Shown here in pieces: positions 1 to 6,307 of a stretch of 7,602 bases of DNA. The translations under genes were made by a program, and so were the position numbers. Source of the DNA: a bacterium (GTDB taxonomy: Bacteria > UBP14 > UBA6098 > B30-G16); assembly GCA_027064665.1 (NCBI GenBank), contig JAMOPH010000357.1, positions 1-7,602 of the forward strand, in the 5' to 3' direction. Below the pieces are notes generated by a model that made no database searches, was not told the origin of the DNA, and saw only the letters and a program-made list of their open reading frames with translations. The stretch's first letter is position 1. Every line of letters starts with the position of its first letter.

Positions 1-1197
1 GCTTCTGGTAATAAACGGCGAACTGATTTCCCTGATGTCAAGCGTGTCAAAGACGATTGTCCTGACTCTTTTGCCGGCGGAGACATCAACTATCGCGATT
101 CCGTCCTTCCCGCCGACCTTGACCGAATGCACCAGAAATCTCCCGTCGGCGGAAAAACTCATTCGGCTGTCCATCGGATGGAACGACTGCGCACTGCCGG
201 AGCGCTCGCCCCTTTCTATCCTGCGCACAAACCCGGTGGGGACATCAATTAGATATATGTCCATATAATCGGCGCGGTCGGAGATGAAGGCAATCTGGTC
301 CTTTGTGGGGTTGTAGACCGGCTGAAGGTTGGCGTTGCTTTTGTCCTTGCGGTGGTCTGTGAGTTTGGTGGCGACCTCAAGCGGGAAACTGTGTCCCTCA
401 ATCTGCGGGAAGTATCTTCGCCGCACCCACAACTGCCAGTCGTGGTAGAAATCGTCAATTCCCTCGCCCAGCGCGGATTTGAGAACCCTGTCAATAGAAA
501 CCTCAATTTTGCCCTTGGCGAAAATCTCGCCGATTTTCTTCCTGCCCCACCGCTGGGCGATGTAATACATCATTGACTGCCCCTGCTTGTAGACCAGATA
601 TCCGCCTAATTCGTCGGGATGGGCGATATAGTCGTTGAGGACTGCGTCGCGCATAAACATATCCGCCTGCGGATCCCACTCCAGACTCTCAAATTCCGAT
701 GTTCCCTCGGCGAGCCACAGCGGGATGCGGAACACTCTGTTCAGCGACAGCACTCCCGCGGGGGCACTGCCGTAGAGAAACTCAAAGGTGAAAGCGTGTG
801 TAAGTTCGTGTACCAGAACATGGCGGAAATCCTCCCAGTTGCCGTTAAATGGCACCACCACGCGGTTTTTCAGCGTCTCGGTGAAACCGCCAACCCCCTC
901 GGGCAGTATCGTGGGCGTGATATTTGTCTCCTGAAAGTCAAACCGGGTGGGATAAATCACGATACTTATCCTGTCCTGCGGAGTGTAGGAGAAATCTTTA
1001 GACAGTTGGTCAAGCCCTTTCTCAAGTTCTCTGCGGGCGAATTCCACCAGATGCTCGTAGCCCCCGGGGTAATATATCACAAAGTCCGGCGTGGTGAGGT
1101 AATACCAGTCGTAGTTCTTATACTGGACCTTATTCCGCCCGAACTGTGGGAACACCAGCGCCGCCGCCATAAGAATTATGACCGCTATTTTCCGCAT
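1..1197 (-). CDS. Secreted zinc metalloprotease (gluzincin, HELTH) with TolB/PD40-like beta-propeller, C-terminus cut off by window edge
   Basis: The frame is open from the ATG at 1197 to base 1 with no stop, giving 399 residues of an incomplete protein. Residues 1-18 are a signal-peptide-like stretch (MRK, then a hydrophobic run) with no lipobox cysteine, so export is likely. Residues 30-260 resemble peptidase MA-like domains: HELTH at 130-134 supplies two zinc histidines and the catalytic Glu131, and WLAEGTSEFE at 161-170 supplies the expected third ligand Glu164 about 30 residues later, the gluzincin pattern. From about residue 290 the sequence turns into propeller blades of the TolB/PD40 kind (IAFISDRADYMDIYLIDV near 302-319, then a second blade at 339-380 beginning HPMDSRMSFSADG). 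More blades, and perhaps an outer-membrane domain, probably follow outside the window. The substrate is unknown. No Shine-Dalgarno site precedes the start (TGACTT directly before ATG). The signal peptide supports this start. The family call is firm and the function is not. Confidence 0.85.
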   Translation of the reverse strand, partial: MRKIAVIILMAAALVFPQFGRNKVQYKNYDWYYLTTPDFVIYYPGGYEHLVEFARRELEKGLDQLSKDFSYTPQDRISIVIYPTRFDFQETNITPTILPEGVGGFTETLKNRVVVPFNGNWEDFRHVLVHELTHAFTFEFLYGSAPAGVLSLNRVFRIPLWLAEGTSEFESLEWDPQADMFMRDAVLNDYIAHPDELGGYLVYKQGQSMMYYIAQRWGRKKIGEIFAKGKIEVSIDRVLKSALGEGIDDFYHDWQLWVRRRYFPQIEGHSFPLEVATKLTDHRKDKSNANLQPVYNPTKDQIAFISDRADYMDIYLIDVPTGFVRRIERGERSGSAQSFHPMDSRMSFSADGRFLVHSVKVGGKDGIAIVDVSAGKRVRTIVFDTLDIREISSPFITRS

Positions 1198-1203
1198 AAG
1201 TCA

Positions 1204-1231
1204 AAAATACGCATCCGCCGGGCAAATTCAA
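1204..1231 (-). promoter_or_regulatory. Possible promoter of the metalloprotease gene, leaderless type
   Basis: Reading on the minus strand, TTGAAT (1231-1226) and TATTTT (1209-1204) are separated by 16 bases. The -10-like box ends only 6 bases before the ATG, so transcription from it would begin at or beside the start codon. This fits the missing Shine-Dalgarno site. Both hexamers are imperfect and AT-rich matches occur by chance, so this is an inference. Confidence 0.3.
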
Positions 1232-1239
1232 CATTTTTA

Positions 1240-1254
1240 ATTCCCTGCGGGAAT
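1240..1254. repeat. 15-base perfect inverted repeat upstream of the metalloprotease gene
   Basis: ATTCCC-TGC-GGGAAT is a perfect 6-base-arm palindrome with a 3-base centre. It lies 43 bases upstream of the metalloprotease start and 32 bases before the -35 box of the tRNA promoter. Neither side has a following T-run, so it does not look like an intrinsic terminator. It may be an operator for a dimeric regulator or a short RNA hairpin. Chance is not excluded. Confidence 0.35.
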
Positions 1255-1285
1255 CAGGAACTGCCAAAAAATTCTCATTTTCCCC

Positions 1286-1313
1286 TTGACAACTCCGGAT
1301 ATGTGATTAAAGT
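1286..1313 (+). promoter_or_regulatory. Sigma70-type promoter of tRNA-Lys
   Basis: A perfect -35 hexamer TTGACA (1286-1291) is followed after 16 bases by TAAAGT (1308-1313), which matches 4 of 6 bases of the -10 consensus. Transcription would start near 1320, about six bases before the mature tRNA 5' end. This is the best-matching promoter in the window and it is correctly placed. Confidence 0.6.
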
Positions 1314-1325
1314 CATAGAGGAAGT

Positions 1326-1388
<63 letters not shown>

Positions 1389-1398
<10 letters not shown>

Positions 1399-2636
1399 CT
1401 TTTTATTTTGTCCCACACCTTCTGGCAGTCGGAAAATCTGTAAGCCATAAGGATGATTTGGTCCCCTTTCTCCAGCAGAGTTGATTTTGCGGGGTTGAGT
1501 TTCACCGTCCCGTTTCGGACCACGCCCACGGTTATCACCGGCGTTTTGATTTCCTCGGAAATCTGCGCAATTGCCCGCTGGAGAGTGCGGAAATCCTTAC
1601 TCACGAAGGACTCCGGCACCGGCAGAAAGTAAAATTCGTTGGTCTCCTCGGATATCGTCAGAAGGTTGTGATACACATCTAAAACCATTGGGTTGATGGA
1701 GGTTTCCGCCAGAAGGAGATACTGCAGTTGCGGCGGGCAAAGCACTTTGTCCACAAATCGTTTCAGCGGCTCCACCAGTATGGGCGATGAGGTTTTCGCC
1801 ACGATGAACGGGCGGTATCCGGTCTGTTCAGCCTCTTTGTTGACGATTTCCCGCACCACCGATGCAGCGCTTAGAAGCGAAAGTTCGGGCTGGCTCTCGT
1901 GCTCCGGCGGCATAAGAAGCACCGACCGTGCCTGAGCGATATTTATATCCCGCAGGTTTTTCCGCACCTGCGCAGAACCCGGTATCACCTCTATCTCCCG
2001 GGTCGGCGAACGATACTCCTCCAAAAGATTTTTCAGTTCGTCCACAAAGGACTCATCGCACAGGACCACAATCGTCATTTTCTCCTCGCCCAGAGCGCTG
2101 CTTGTCAGTTGGGCGACAATTTCGGGGATGTGCGGCTCCCCGCCCCAGATTACGAAATGTCTTTCATATTTCATCCTGAGCCTCCGCTTGGAATACTGTA
2201 CTGCCATAGGAATCACCGTTCCTATGTTGAAAACTCCGTTGACCAGAAAGGCGATAGTCGCCAGCGAGGCGATGACTATCCCCTCGTCGGATACCGGTCC
2301 GCCCGCCTCCCAGCCATAGACCGGTATGAACGGCAAGAGCATCCTCACAAACGCCCCCACAAACGAGGAGAAATCGCTGTTTTGCGGCTCCACCAGCGGA
2401 AGCGCCGCCGATGCCAGTATAAGAAGCAGCGGATGAATCCATAGTCCCTGCCCGTATGGTCTTGAGAAGAAAAAGCGCAGTGTCCGATTCGTCCAGTGTT
2501 TGGAGAACAACCTAAAGGACAAAAGGATAAACCCGCTGGTCGTCAGTATCACCACCCAGAAAAGGGATTTGCTCTCCACAATCGCCGCCACAACTGCAAG
2601 AACAAGCACCACTATGTATCCTATCACACCCAACAT
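1389..2636 (-). CDS. Membrane protein with tandem RCK (TrkA-N/TrkA-C) domains, MthK-like layout but degenerate pore filter
   Basis: The protein has 415 residues from the ATG at 2636. The N-terminal part has hydrophobic segments at about 4-20, 25-41 and 66-82, then a pore-like stretch (88-117) and a long hydrophobic helix (118-146). A basic linker (YSKRRLRMKYERH) leads into an RCK_N Rossmann-like domain from 159 (HFVIWGGEPHIPEIV; later VIPGSA at 218-222 and ARSVLLM at 236-242). A TrkA_C-like domain follows at about 336-398, ending GDQIILMA. This order matches calcium- or nucleotide-gated potassium channels and Castor/Pollux-type ion channels. The canonical TVGYG filter is absent; the equivalent place reads IPVYGWE (104-110). 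It may therefore be a divergent channel or an RCK-gated transporter. The ATG overlaps the stop of the upstream dehydrogenase (TGATG), with AAAAAGG upstream. An in-frame GTG at 2681 would add 15 polar residues but has no ribosome site. Confidence 0.8.
1399..1409 (+). terminator. T-rich trailer of tRNA-Lys, probable transcription end
   Basis: Directly after the discriminator base comes C-TTTTT-A-TTTT. With the GC-rich T arm and acceptor stem upstream, this could serve as an intrinsic termination signal for the tRNA transcript. It lies wholly inside the opposite-strand RCK gene, where the same bases encode the lysine-rich C-terminus (Asp-Lys-Ile-Lys-Ser). No separate hairpin is present, so the call is tentative. 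Confidence 0.35.
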
Positions 2637-4030
2637 CACGGGAAAACCTTTTTCGGGTTCATCAGATTTTTCGGGTCCCACGATTTTTTTATGCTTCTCA
2701 TCGCCTCAATTATCGGCGGAGTGCGCATAAGCGGAAGATACTCCCGCTTTATGTACCCTATTCCGTGCTCGCCGGTTATTGTGCCGCCCAGAGAAATCGC
2801 CAGTTTGAAAAGTTCGGGGATTATCACCTTTTTTGCCCGTTCCCATTGGGGCTGTTCCATCTGGTTGCGCATAAGGTCAATGTGCAGGTTGCCGTCGCCG
2901 ATGTGCCCGAAACCCACAATCTGCGCCCCGTATTTTTCGCCGATTTTCTTCACGCCGTCTAAAAGTTCCACCACCCGTGAGGGCGGCACCGCAAGGTCCT
3001 CGGCGACTATGTCCGGCGAACGATGCCTTATCGCCTCACGGATTGACCGCCGGCTCTTCCACAGAAGTTCGGAGTGGAAGCGGGTCCTTGCCACCAGGAC
3101 ATCTATTGCGCCCTTCTGCAGAAGATGCTCCCCCACGGCGAAATACTGCCGCTCTACCTCTGCCTCGTCAAAGCCATCCACGGAGACAATCAGATGTGCC
3201 CCGGCGTCGGGCATAGGCAGGGGGCGCTCCAGCGTCTCGGATATCATCTCAATTATCTCCCCCTCAACGAACTCAAGGGCGGCGGGCATTATGCCCGTTT
3301 CGGGAACGATTGAAAGTGCGGCATCGGCGCACCGGGCGGGAGTCTCAAATCCGGCAAGAAGGTCCACGGAATACGCCGGCTTGGGCAGGAGTTTCACCGT
3401 GATTTCGGTAAAAATCCCCAGCGTGCCCTCGCTTCCGACTAAAATTCCTAAAAGGTCATACCCGGCGACATCCTTTATCATCCTTCCGCCGAACCTGATT
3501 TTCGCGCCGCCGGGAAGAACCGCCTCAACTCCCTGCACGAACTTTTTTGTGGTGCCGTATTTGAACGCCCTCATCCCGCCGGCGGAAGTCGCCACATTGC
3601 CGCCGATGGAGCACGAATCCACGCTTGCCGGGTCCGGCGGGTAGTAGAGTCCCTCCGATTCCACCGCCCTCTGCAGTTCGCCGGTTATCACTCCCGGCTG
3701 TGCCACCGCCACAAGATTCTTCCGGTCAATCTCAAGGATTTTGTTCATCCTCTCCACGGAAAGCACGATTCCGCCCGCCACGGGGACAGCCCCGCCGGCG
3801 ACACCGGTCCCCGCCCCACGGGGCGTGATGGGAACATCGTGCTCGTAGCATATCTCCACAACTTTTGCCACCTGTTCGGCATTCTGACACAGCACAACAG
3901 CATCGGGGAAAGCGGAAAGTTCTGGGGTCTCGTCCCGGGAGTATTTTTCCATCTGCTCGGGGTCGGTCAGAAGGTTATCCGGGCCCACGACCTTCTCCAG
4001 CGCCGACAGGAATTTTGCGCTCAATTCCAT
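2636..4030 (-). CDS. glcD: FAD-linked 2-hydroxyacid dehydrogenase, GlcD / D-lactate dehydrogenase family
   Basis: This 464-residue protein oxidises a 2-hydroxyacid (glycolate, D-lactate or similar) to the 2-oxoacid, passing electrons to FAD and then to a partner or quinone. The FAD_binding_4 (PCMH-type) domain spans about 40-220: PRGAGTG at 70-76, PPDPAS at 131-136, SIGGNVATSAGG at 141-152, KDVAGYDL at 186-193 and GSEGTLGI at 199-206. The FAD-oxidase C-terminal domain follows, with EDLAVP at 344-349, GHIGDGNLH at 375-383 (metal-binding histidines), TGEHGIG at 419-425 and the family ending DPKNLMNPKKVFP. Length is typical and no break is seen. The glycolate oxidase partners GlcE and GlcF are not next to it. 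The next gene instead is an RCK membrane protein, coupled by TGATG. The family is certain, but the substrate cannot be read from sequence, so the symbol denotes the family. The start ATG lacks a clear Shine-Dalgarno site. Confidence 0.93.
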   Translation of the reverse strand: MELSAKFLSALEKVVGPDNLLTDPEQMEKYSRDETPELSAFPDAVVLCQNAEQVAKVVEICYEHDVPITPRGAGTGVAGGAVPVAGGIVLSVERMNKILEIDRKNLVAVAQPGVITGELQRAVESEGLYYPPDPASVDSCSIGGNVATSAGGMRAFKYGTTKKFVQGVEAVLPGGAKIRFGGRMIKDVAGYDLLGILVGSEGTLGIFTEITVKLLPKPAYSVDLLAGFETPARCADAALSIVPETGIMPAALEFVEGEIIEMISETLERPLPMPDAGAHLIVSVDGFDEAEVERQYFAVGEHLLQKGAIDVLVARTRFHSELLWKSRRSIREAIRHRSPDIVAEDLAVPPSRVVELLDGVKKIGEKYGAQIVGFGHIGDGNLHIDLMRNQMEQPQWERAKKVIIPELFKLAISLGGTITGEHGIGYIKREYLPLMRTPPIIEAMRSIKKSWDPKNLMNPKKVFP

Positions 4031-4038
4031 CTTACGGG

Positions 4039-4067
4039 AATATCTGCCCCCAGCCCGAAAATGGCAA
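4039..4067 (-). promoter_or_regulatory. Possible promoter of the dehydrogenase-RCK operon
   Basis: On the minus strand TTGCCA (4067-4062, 5 of 6 consensus bases) is followed after 17 bases by GATATT (4044-4039, 4 of 6). The -10 box ends 8 bases before the ATG at 4030, so the transcript would be leaderless or nearly so. That agrees with the lack of a ribosome-binding site. It lies in the 120-base region shared with the divergent folE2 gene. Confidence 0.35.
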
Positions 4068-4097
4068 ATACTTTCACACGCAATTTATTTTTCCGGA

Positions 4098-4125
4098 TTG
4101 CCCTCGGGGGCGGATAGATTATCTT
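4098..4125 (+). promoter_or_regulatory. Possible promoter of the folE2-folC operon
   Basis: TTGCCC (4098-4103) and TATCTT (4120-4125) stand 16 bases apart. Transcription would begin near 4132, leaving a leader of about 20 bases that holds the purine-rich ribosome site GGGGGCAGG (4140-4148). A small palindrome GATA-GAT-TATC (4113-4123) overlaps the -10 box. The leader is too short for a folate riboswitch. Confidence 0.35.
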
Positions 4126-4150
4126 TCACTAACACAGCAGGGGGCAGGAT

Positions 4151-4924
4151 ATGAACGATGTTCAGCAGGAGCGCCCGAAACATCAAATTCCCATAAATCA
4201 GGTGGGGATAAAGGACTTGCGGTATCCGATTCGTGTTCTTGACCGGGCGAAAGGCTATCAGGACACGGTGGCGCAAATCACGATGCTGGTGGACCTTCCG
4301 GCGCACTATCGGGGCACTCATATGAGCCGATTTGTGGAAATCCTCAACAAATACAAAAGCGAGATTGCCTACAAGGAACTGCGCCCGATTTTAGAGGATA
4401 TGCGAAAAACCTTTGAGGCAGAATGCGCCCACATATCTATGAGTTTTCCATACTTTATTGAGAAAGAGGCGCCGGTGACGGGAACGAAATCCCTTATGGA
4501 ATACACCGCATTTTTCAGCGCAAGACTTTCGGAGGAGTATGAGTTTGCTCTGGGCGTGAGGGTGCCGGTGCTGACTTTGTGCCCGTGCTCAAAGGAGATT
4601 TCCGACTACGGCGCCCACAACCAGAGGGCGTACATCACTGTGGAGGTGAAATTTTCCGATTTTGTCTGGCTTGAGGAGTTGATTGAGGTCGCCGAAAGTT
4701 CCGCCAGTTCGCCGGTGTATTCGCTTCTCAAGCGCCCGGATGAGAAATTTGTCACCGAGCACGCCTACGACAACCCGTATTTCGTTGAGGATGTCGTCCG
4801 CAGTGTGGCGGTAAAACTCAAAGGCGACCCGAGAATCCTGTGGGCACGGGTATCGGCGGAGTCTATGGAGTCAATCCACAACCACAACGCCTACGCTATG
4901 ATTGAGTTTTCCCGCAGGGAGTAG
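4151..4924 (+). CDS. folE2: GTP cyclohydrolase IB (FolE2)
   Basis: This 257-residue enzyme converts GTP to 7,8-dihydroneopterin triphosphate, the first step of tetrahydrofolate synthesis (and of queuosine where that pathway exists). It belongs to the COG1469 / GCYH-IB family, which is unrelated in sequence to zinc-only FolE and accepts other metals. Family signatures are RGTHMSRFVE (54-63), LCPCSKEISDYGAHNQR (143-159), HAYDNPYFVEDVVR (204-217) and SIHNHNAYA (241-249). From my recollection of the Neisseria gonorrhoeae enzyme (Cys147, His159, Glu201, Glu216, His246), a constant offset of three gives Cys144, His156, Glu198, Glu213 and His243. All are present, so the active site looks intact. The ATG at 4151 follows a purine-rich ribosome site. 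It is the first gene of the plus-strand cluster, 3 bases before folC. No canonical folE is visible in the window. Confidence 0.95.
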   Translation: MNDVQQERPKHQIPINQVGIKDLRYPIRVLDRAKGYQDTVAQITMLVDLPAHYRGTHMSRFVEILNKYKSEIAYKELRPILEDMRKTFEAECAHISMSFPYFIEKEAPVTGTKSLMEYTAFFSARLSEEYEFALGVRVPVLTLCPCSKEISDYGAHNQRAYITVEVKFSDFVWLEELIEVAESSASSPVYSLLKRPDEKFVTEHAYDNPYFVEDVVRSVAVKLKGDPRILWARVSAESMESIHNHNAYAMIEFSRRE

Positions 4925-4927
4925 AGT

Positions 4928-6229
4928 ATGGGCAGAAAGTTTTCGGAGGCGCTGGAATATCTTAACTCGCTGTATAATTTTGAGAAGGACGCCCGGCGGC
5001 AGTCCGCCCCGGGTTTTCATCTTGAGGCGATTTCTTATGTTCTGCGGGATTTGAACGAACCTCATCGGGATTATCGTGTGGTTCACATTGCCGGCACCAA
5101 GGGGAAAGGGTCTGTTGCGGCGATGATTACCGCGATTTTGCGCCGCGCCGGGATGAGGGTCGGCACATACACCTCGCCCCATCTGATTGACCTTCGCGAG
5201 CGAATCCGGATTGACGGCGCACCCGTGGACGAGGACCTTTTCGCTGAGGGAGTGTTCGCTGTGCGGAAAGTAATCGGTCCGCGCCCGCGGGAGTATGCCA
5301 CATTTTTTGAGGTCCTGACTGCGGCGGCGCTGTGGATTTTCTCCCGCGCCGGCGTTGATGCCGCCGTGATTGAGGCGGGCTTGGGCGGAAGATACGACGC
5401 CACCAATGTGGTCCTGCCGGAGGTCGCCGTCCTGACGCGCATCGGGCTGGACCACACCGAAAGACTGGGGAATACAATCCCCAAAATCGCCGGGGACAAG
5501 GCGCAGATAATAAAGCCGGGATGTGTTGCCGTTGTGGCGCCGCAGGTTGAGGAATCTATGCCGCCCATAGAGGCGCAGATTGCCCGCACCGGCGCAAAAG
5601 GTCTCCTTTTCGGAAGGGATTTCACCTTCCGCGTGGTTGAGTCATCCCTTGAGGGGACGCGGGTCGTTCAACGGATAAACGGCGAGGAGATTGAGTATTT
5701 CGTCCCCCTTGTGGGGAGATTTCAGGCGGAGAACGCCTCGGTGTCTGTGGCGGCGGCGCGAACTCTGGGCGTGCCGAAGGATGTTATCGCCAAAAGCATC
5801 GCAGAGACCCATCTTCGCGGCAGGATGGAGATTGTGTCCCGCAGACCGCTTGTGATAGTGGACGGCGCACACAATCCGCCGGCGGCGGAGGCGACCGCAT
5901 CGGAGATTGTCTCCCTCGGACTTGCCCCCGCAGTTTTCGTGGTGGGGATAAACCGCCCCAAGGATTACAAAAATATGCTTTCAATCTGGGCGCGGACGGC
6001 GAAGGCGTTTGTGTTCACAGACCTTGACAATCCGCGGGCGTATCCGCCGCAGGTTCTCGCAGATTTTGCAAAGGGTCTCGGAGTTGCGGCACAGACAATC
6101 CCGGACCCCGCTGAGGCATTAAAGAGGGCAGAACAAATCGCAGGTCCCCGGGGAACAGTGTTCGTCGCCGGTTCGCTGTATCTCGCCGGAAAAATGCTTC
6201 AGATTTTCGGGAGCAAAACTTTCGCCTGA
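4928..6229 (+). CDS. folC: Dihydrofolate synthase / folylpolyglutamate synthase (FolC)
   Basis: This 433-residue Mur-ligase-fold enzyme adds L-glutamate to dihydropteroate and/or extends the gamma-glutamyl tail of folates at the cost of ATP. Visible motifs are the P-loop HIAGTKGKGS (53-62), TSPHL followed by RERI (82-93), EAGLGGRYDATN (149-160), TRIGLDHTERLG (170-181), the lysine of GDKAQIIKPG (Lys191, the position usually carbamylated), GRFQAENA (263-270), HLRGRMEIV (295-303), DGAHNPPA (312-319) and AGSLYLAG (414-421). These cover the central ATPase domain and the C-terminal glutamate-ligase domain at full family length. The start at 4928 lies 3 bases after the folE2 stop. Its ribosome site AGGGAG (4916-4921) sits in the last folE2 codons, so the two genes are very probably one coupled operon. 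Whether it has both activities cannot be decided from sequence. Confidence 0.95.
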   Translation: MGRKFSEALEYLNSLYNFEKDARRQSAPGFHLEAISYVLRDLNEPHRDYRVVHIAGTKGKGSVAAMITAILRRAGMRVGTYTSPHLIDLRERIRIDGAPVDEDLFAEGVFAVRKVIGPRPREYATFFEVLTAAALWIFSRAGVDAAVIEAGLGGRYDATNVVLPEVAVLTRIGLDHTERLGNTIPKIAGDKAQIIKPGCVAVVAPQVEESMPPIEAQIARTGAKGLLFGRDFTFRVVESSLEGTRVVQRINGEEIEYFVPLVGRFQAENASVSVAAARTLGVPKDVIAKSIAETHLRGRMEIVSRRPLVIVDGAHNPPAAEATASEIVSLGLAPAVFVVGINRPKDYKNMLSIWARTAKAFVFTDLDNPRAYPPQVLADFAKGLGVAAQTIPDPAEALKRAEQIAGPRGTVFVAGSLYLAGKMLQIFGSKTFA

Positions 6230-6257
6230 CGAACCGCCGCAGTGGTGTGAAAAAATC

Positions 6258-6286
6258 TTGGTTTTGCGCCGGAAGGGCGCTATTTT
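6258..6286 (+). promoter_or_regulatory. folC-ade spacer element: possible ade promoter overlapping a GC-rich hairpin
   Basis: Two readings overlap here. As a promoter, TTGGTT (6258-6263) and TATTTT (6281-6286) lie exactly 17 bases apart, which would start transcription near 6293, just before the ade ribosome site. As RNA, GCGCC (6266-6270) and GGCGC (6276-6280) form a 5-base GC stem with loop GGAAG, followed by TATTTT, which could act as a weak terminator or processing hairpin behind folC. Neither is strong and both may apply. Confidence 0.35.
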
Positions 6287-6307
6287 CGGTAAAAACGGAG
6301 GGGAAGT

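Noticed and set aside
2496..3644. Long plus-strand open frame (382 codons) antisense to the dehydrogenase and RCK genes
   Set aside because: Its translation is low-complexity, Ser/Arg/Pro-rich and matches no family I recognise, while the opposite strand encodes two clear families. It is a shadow produced by GC-biased codons.
4113..4123. Small palindrome GATA-GAT-TATC over the putative folE2 -10 box, considered as a Zur or other operator
   Set aside because: Four-base arms are expected by chance and it does not resemble the Zur boxes I know. It is recorded only as a note under the promoter.
4126..4150. Tetrahydrofolate riboswitch before folE2
   Set aside because: The leader predicted from the likely promoter is only about 20 bases, too short for any known folate riboswitch.
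4871..5625. Several minus-strand open frames under folC
   Set aside because: All overlap the P-loop and other conserved FolC motifs on the plus strand. None has its own ribosome site or domain.
6230..6307. Purine riboswitch before ade
   Set aside because: The 78-base spacer has no three-way-junction core or paired P1 stem that I can find, and only a simple 5-base hairpin.
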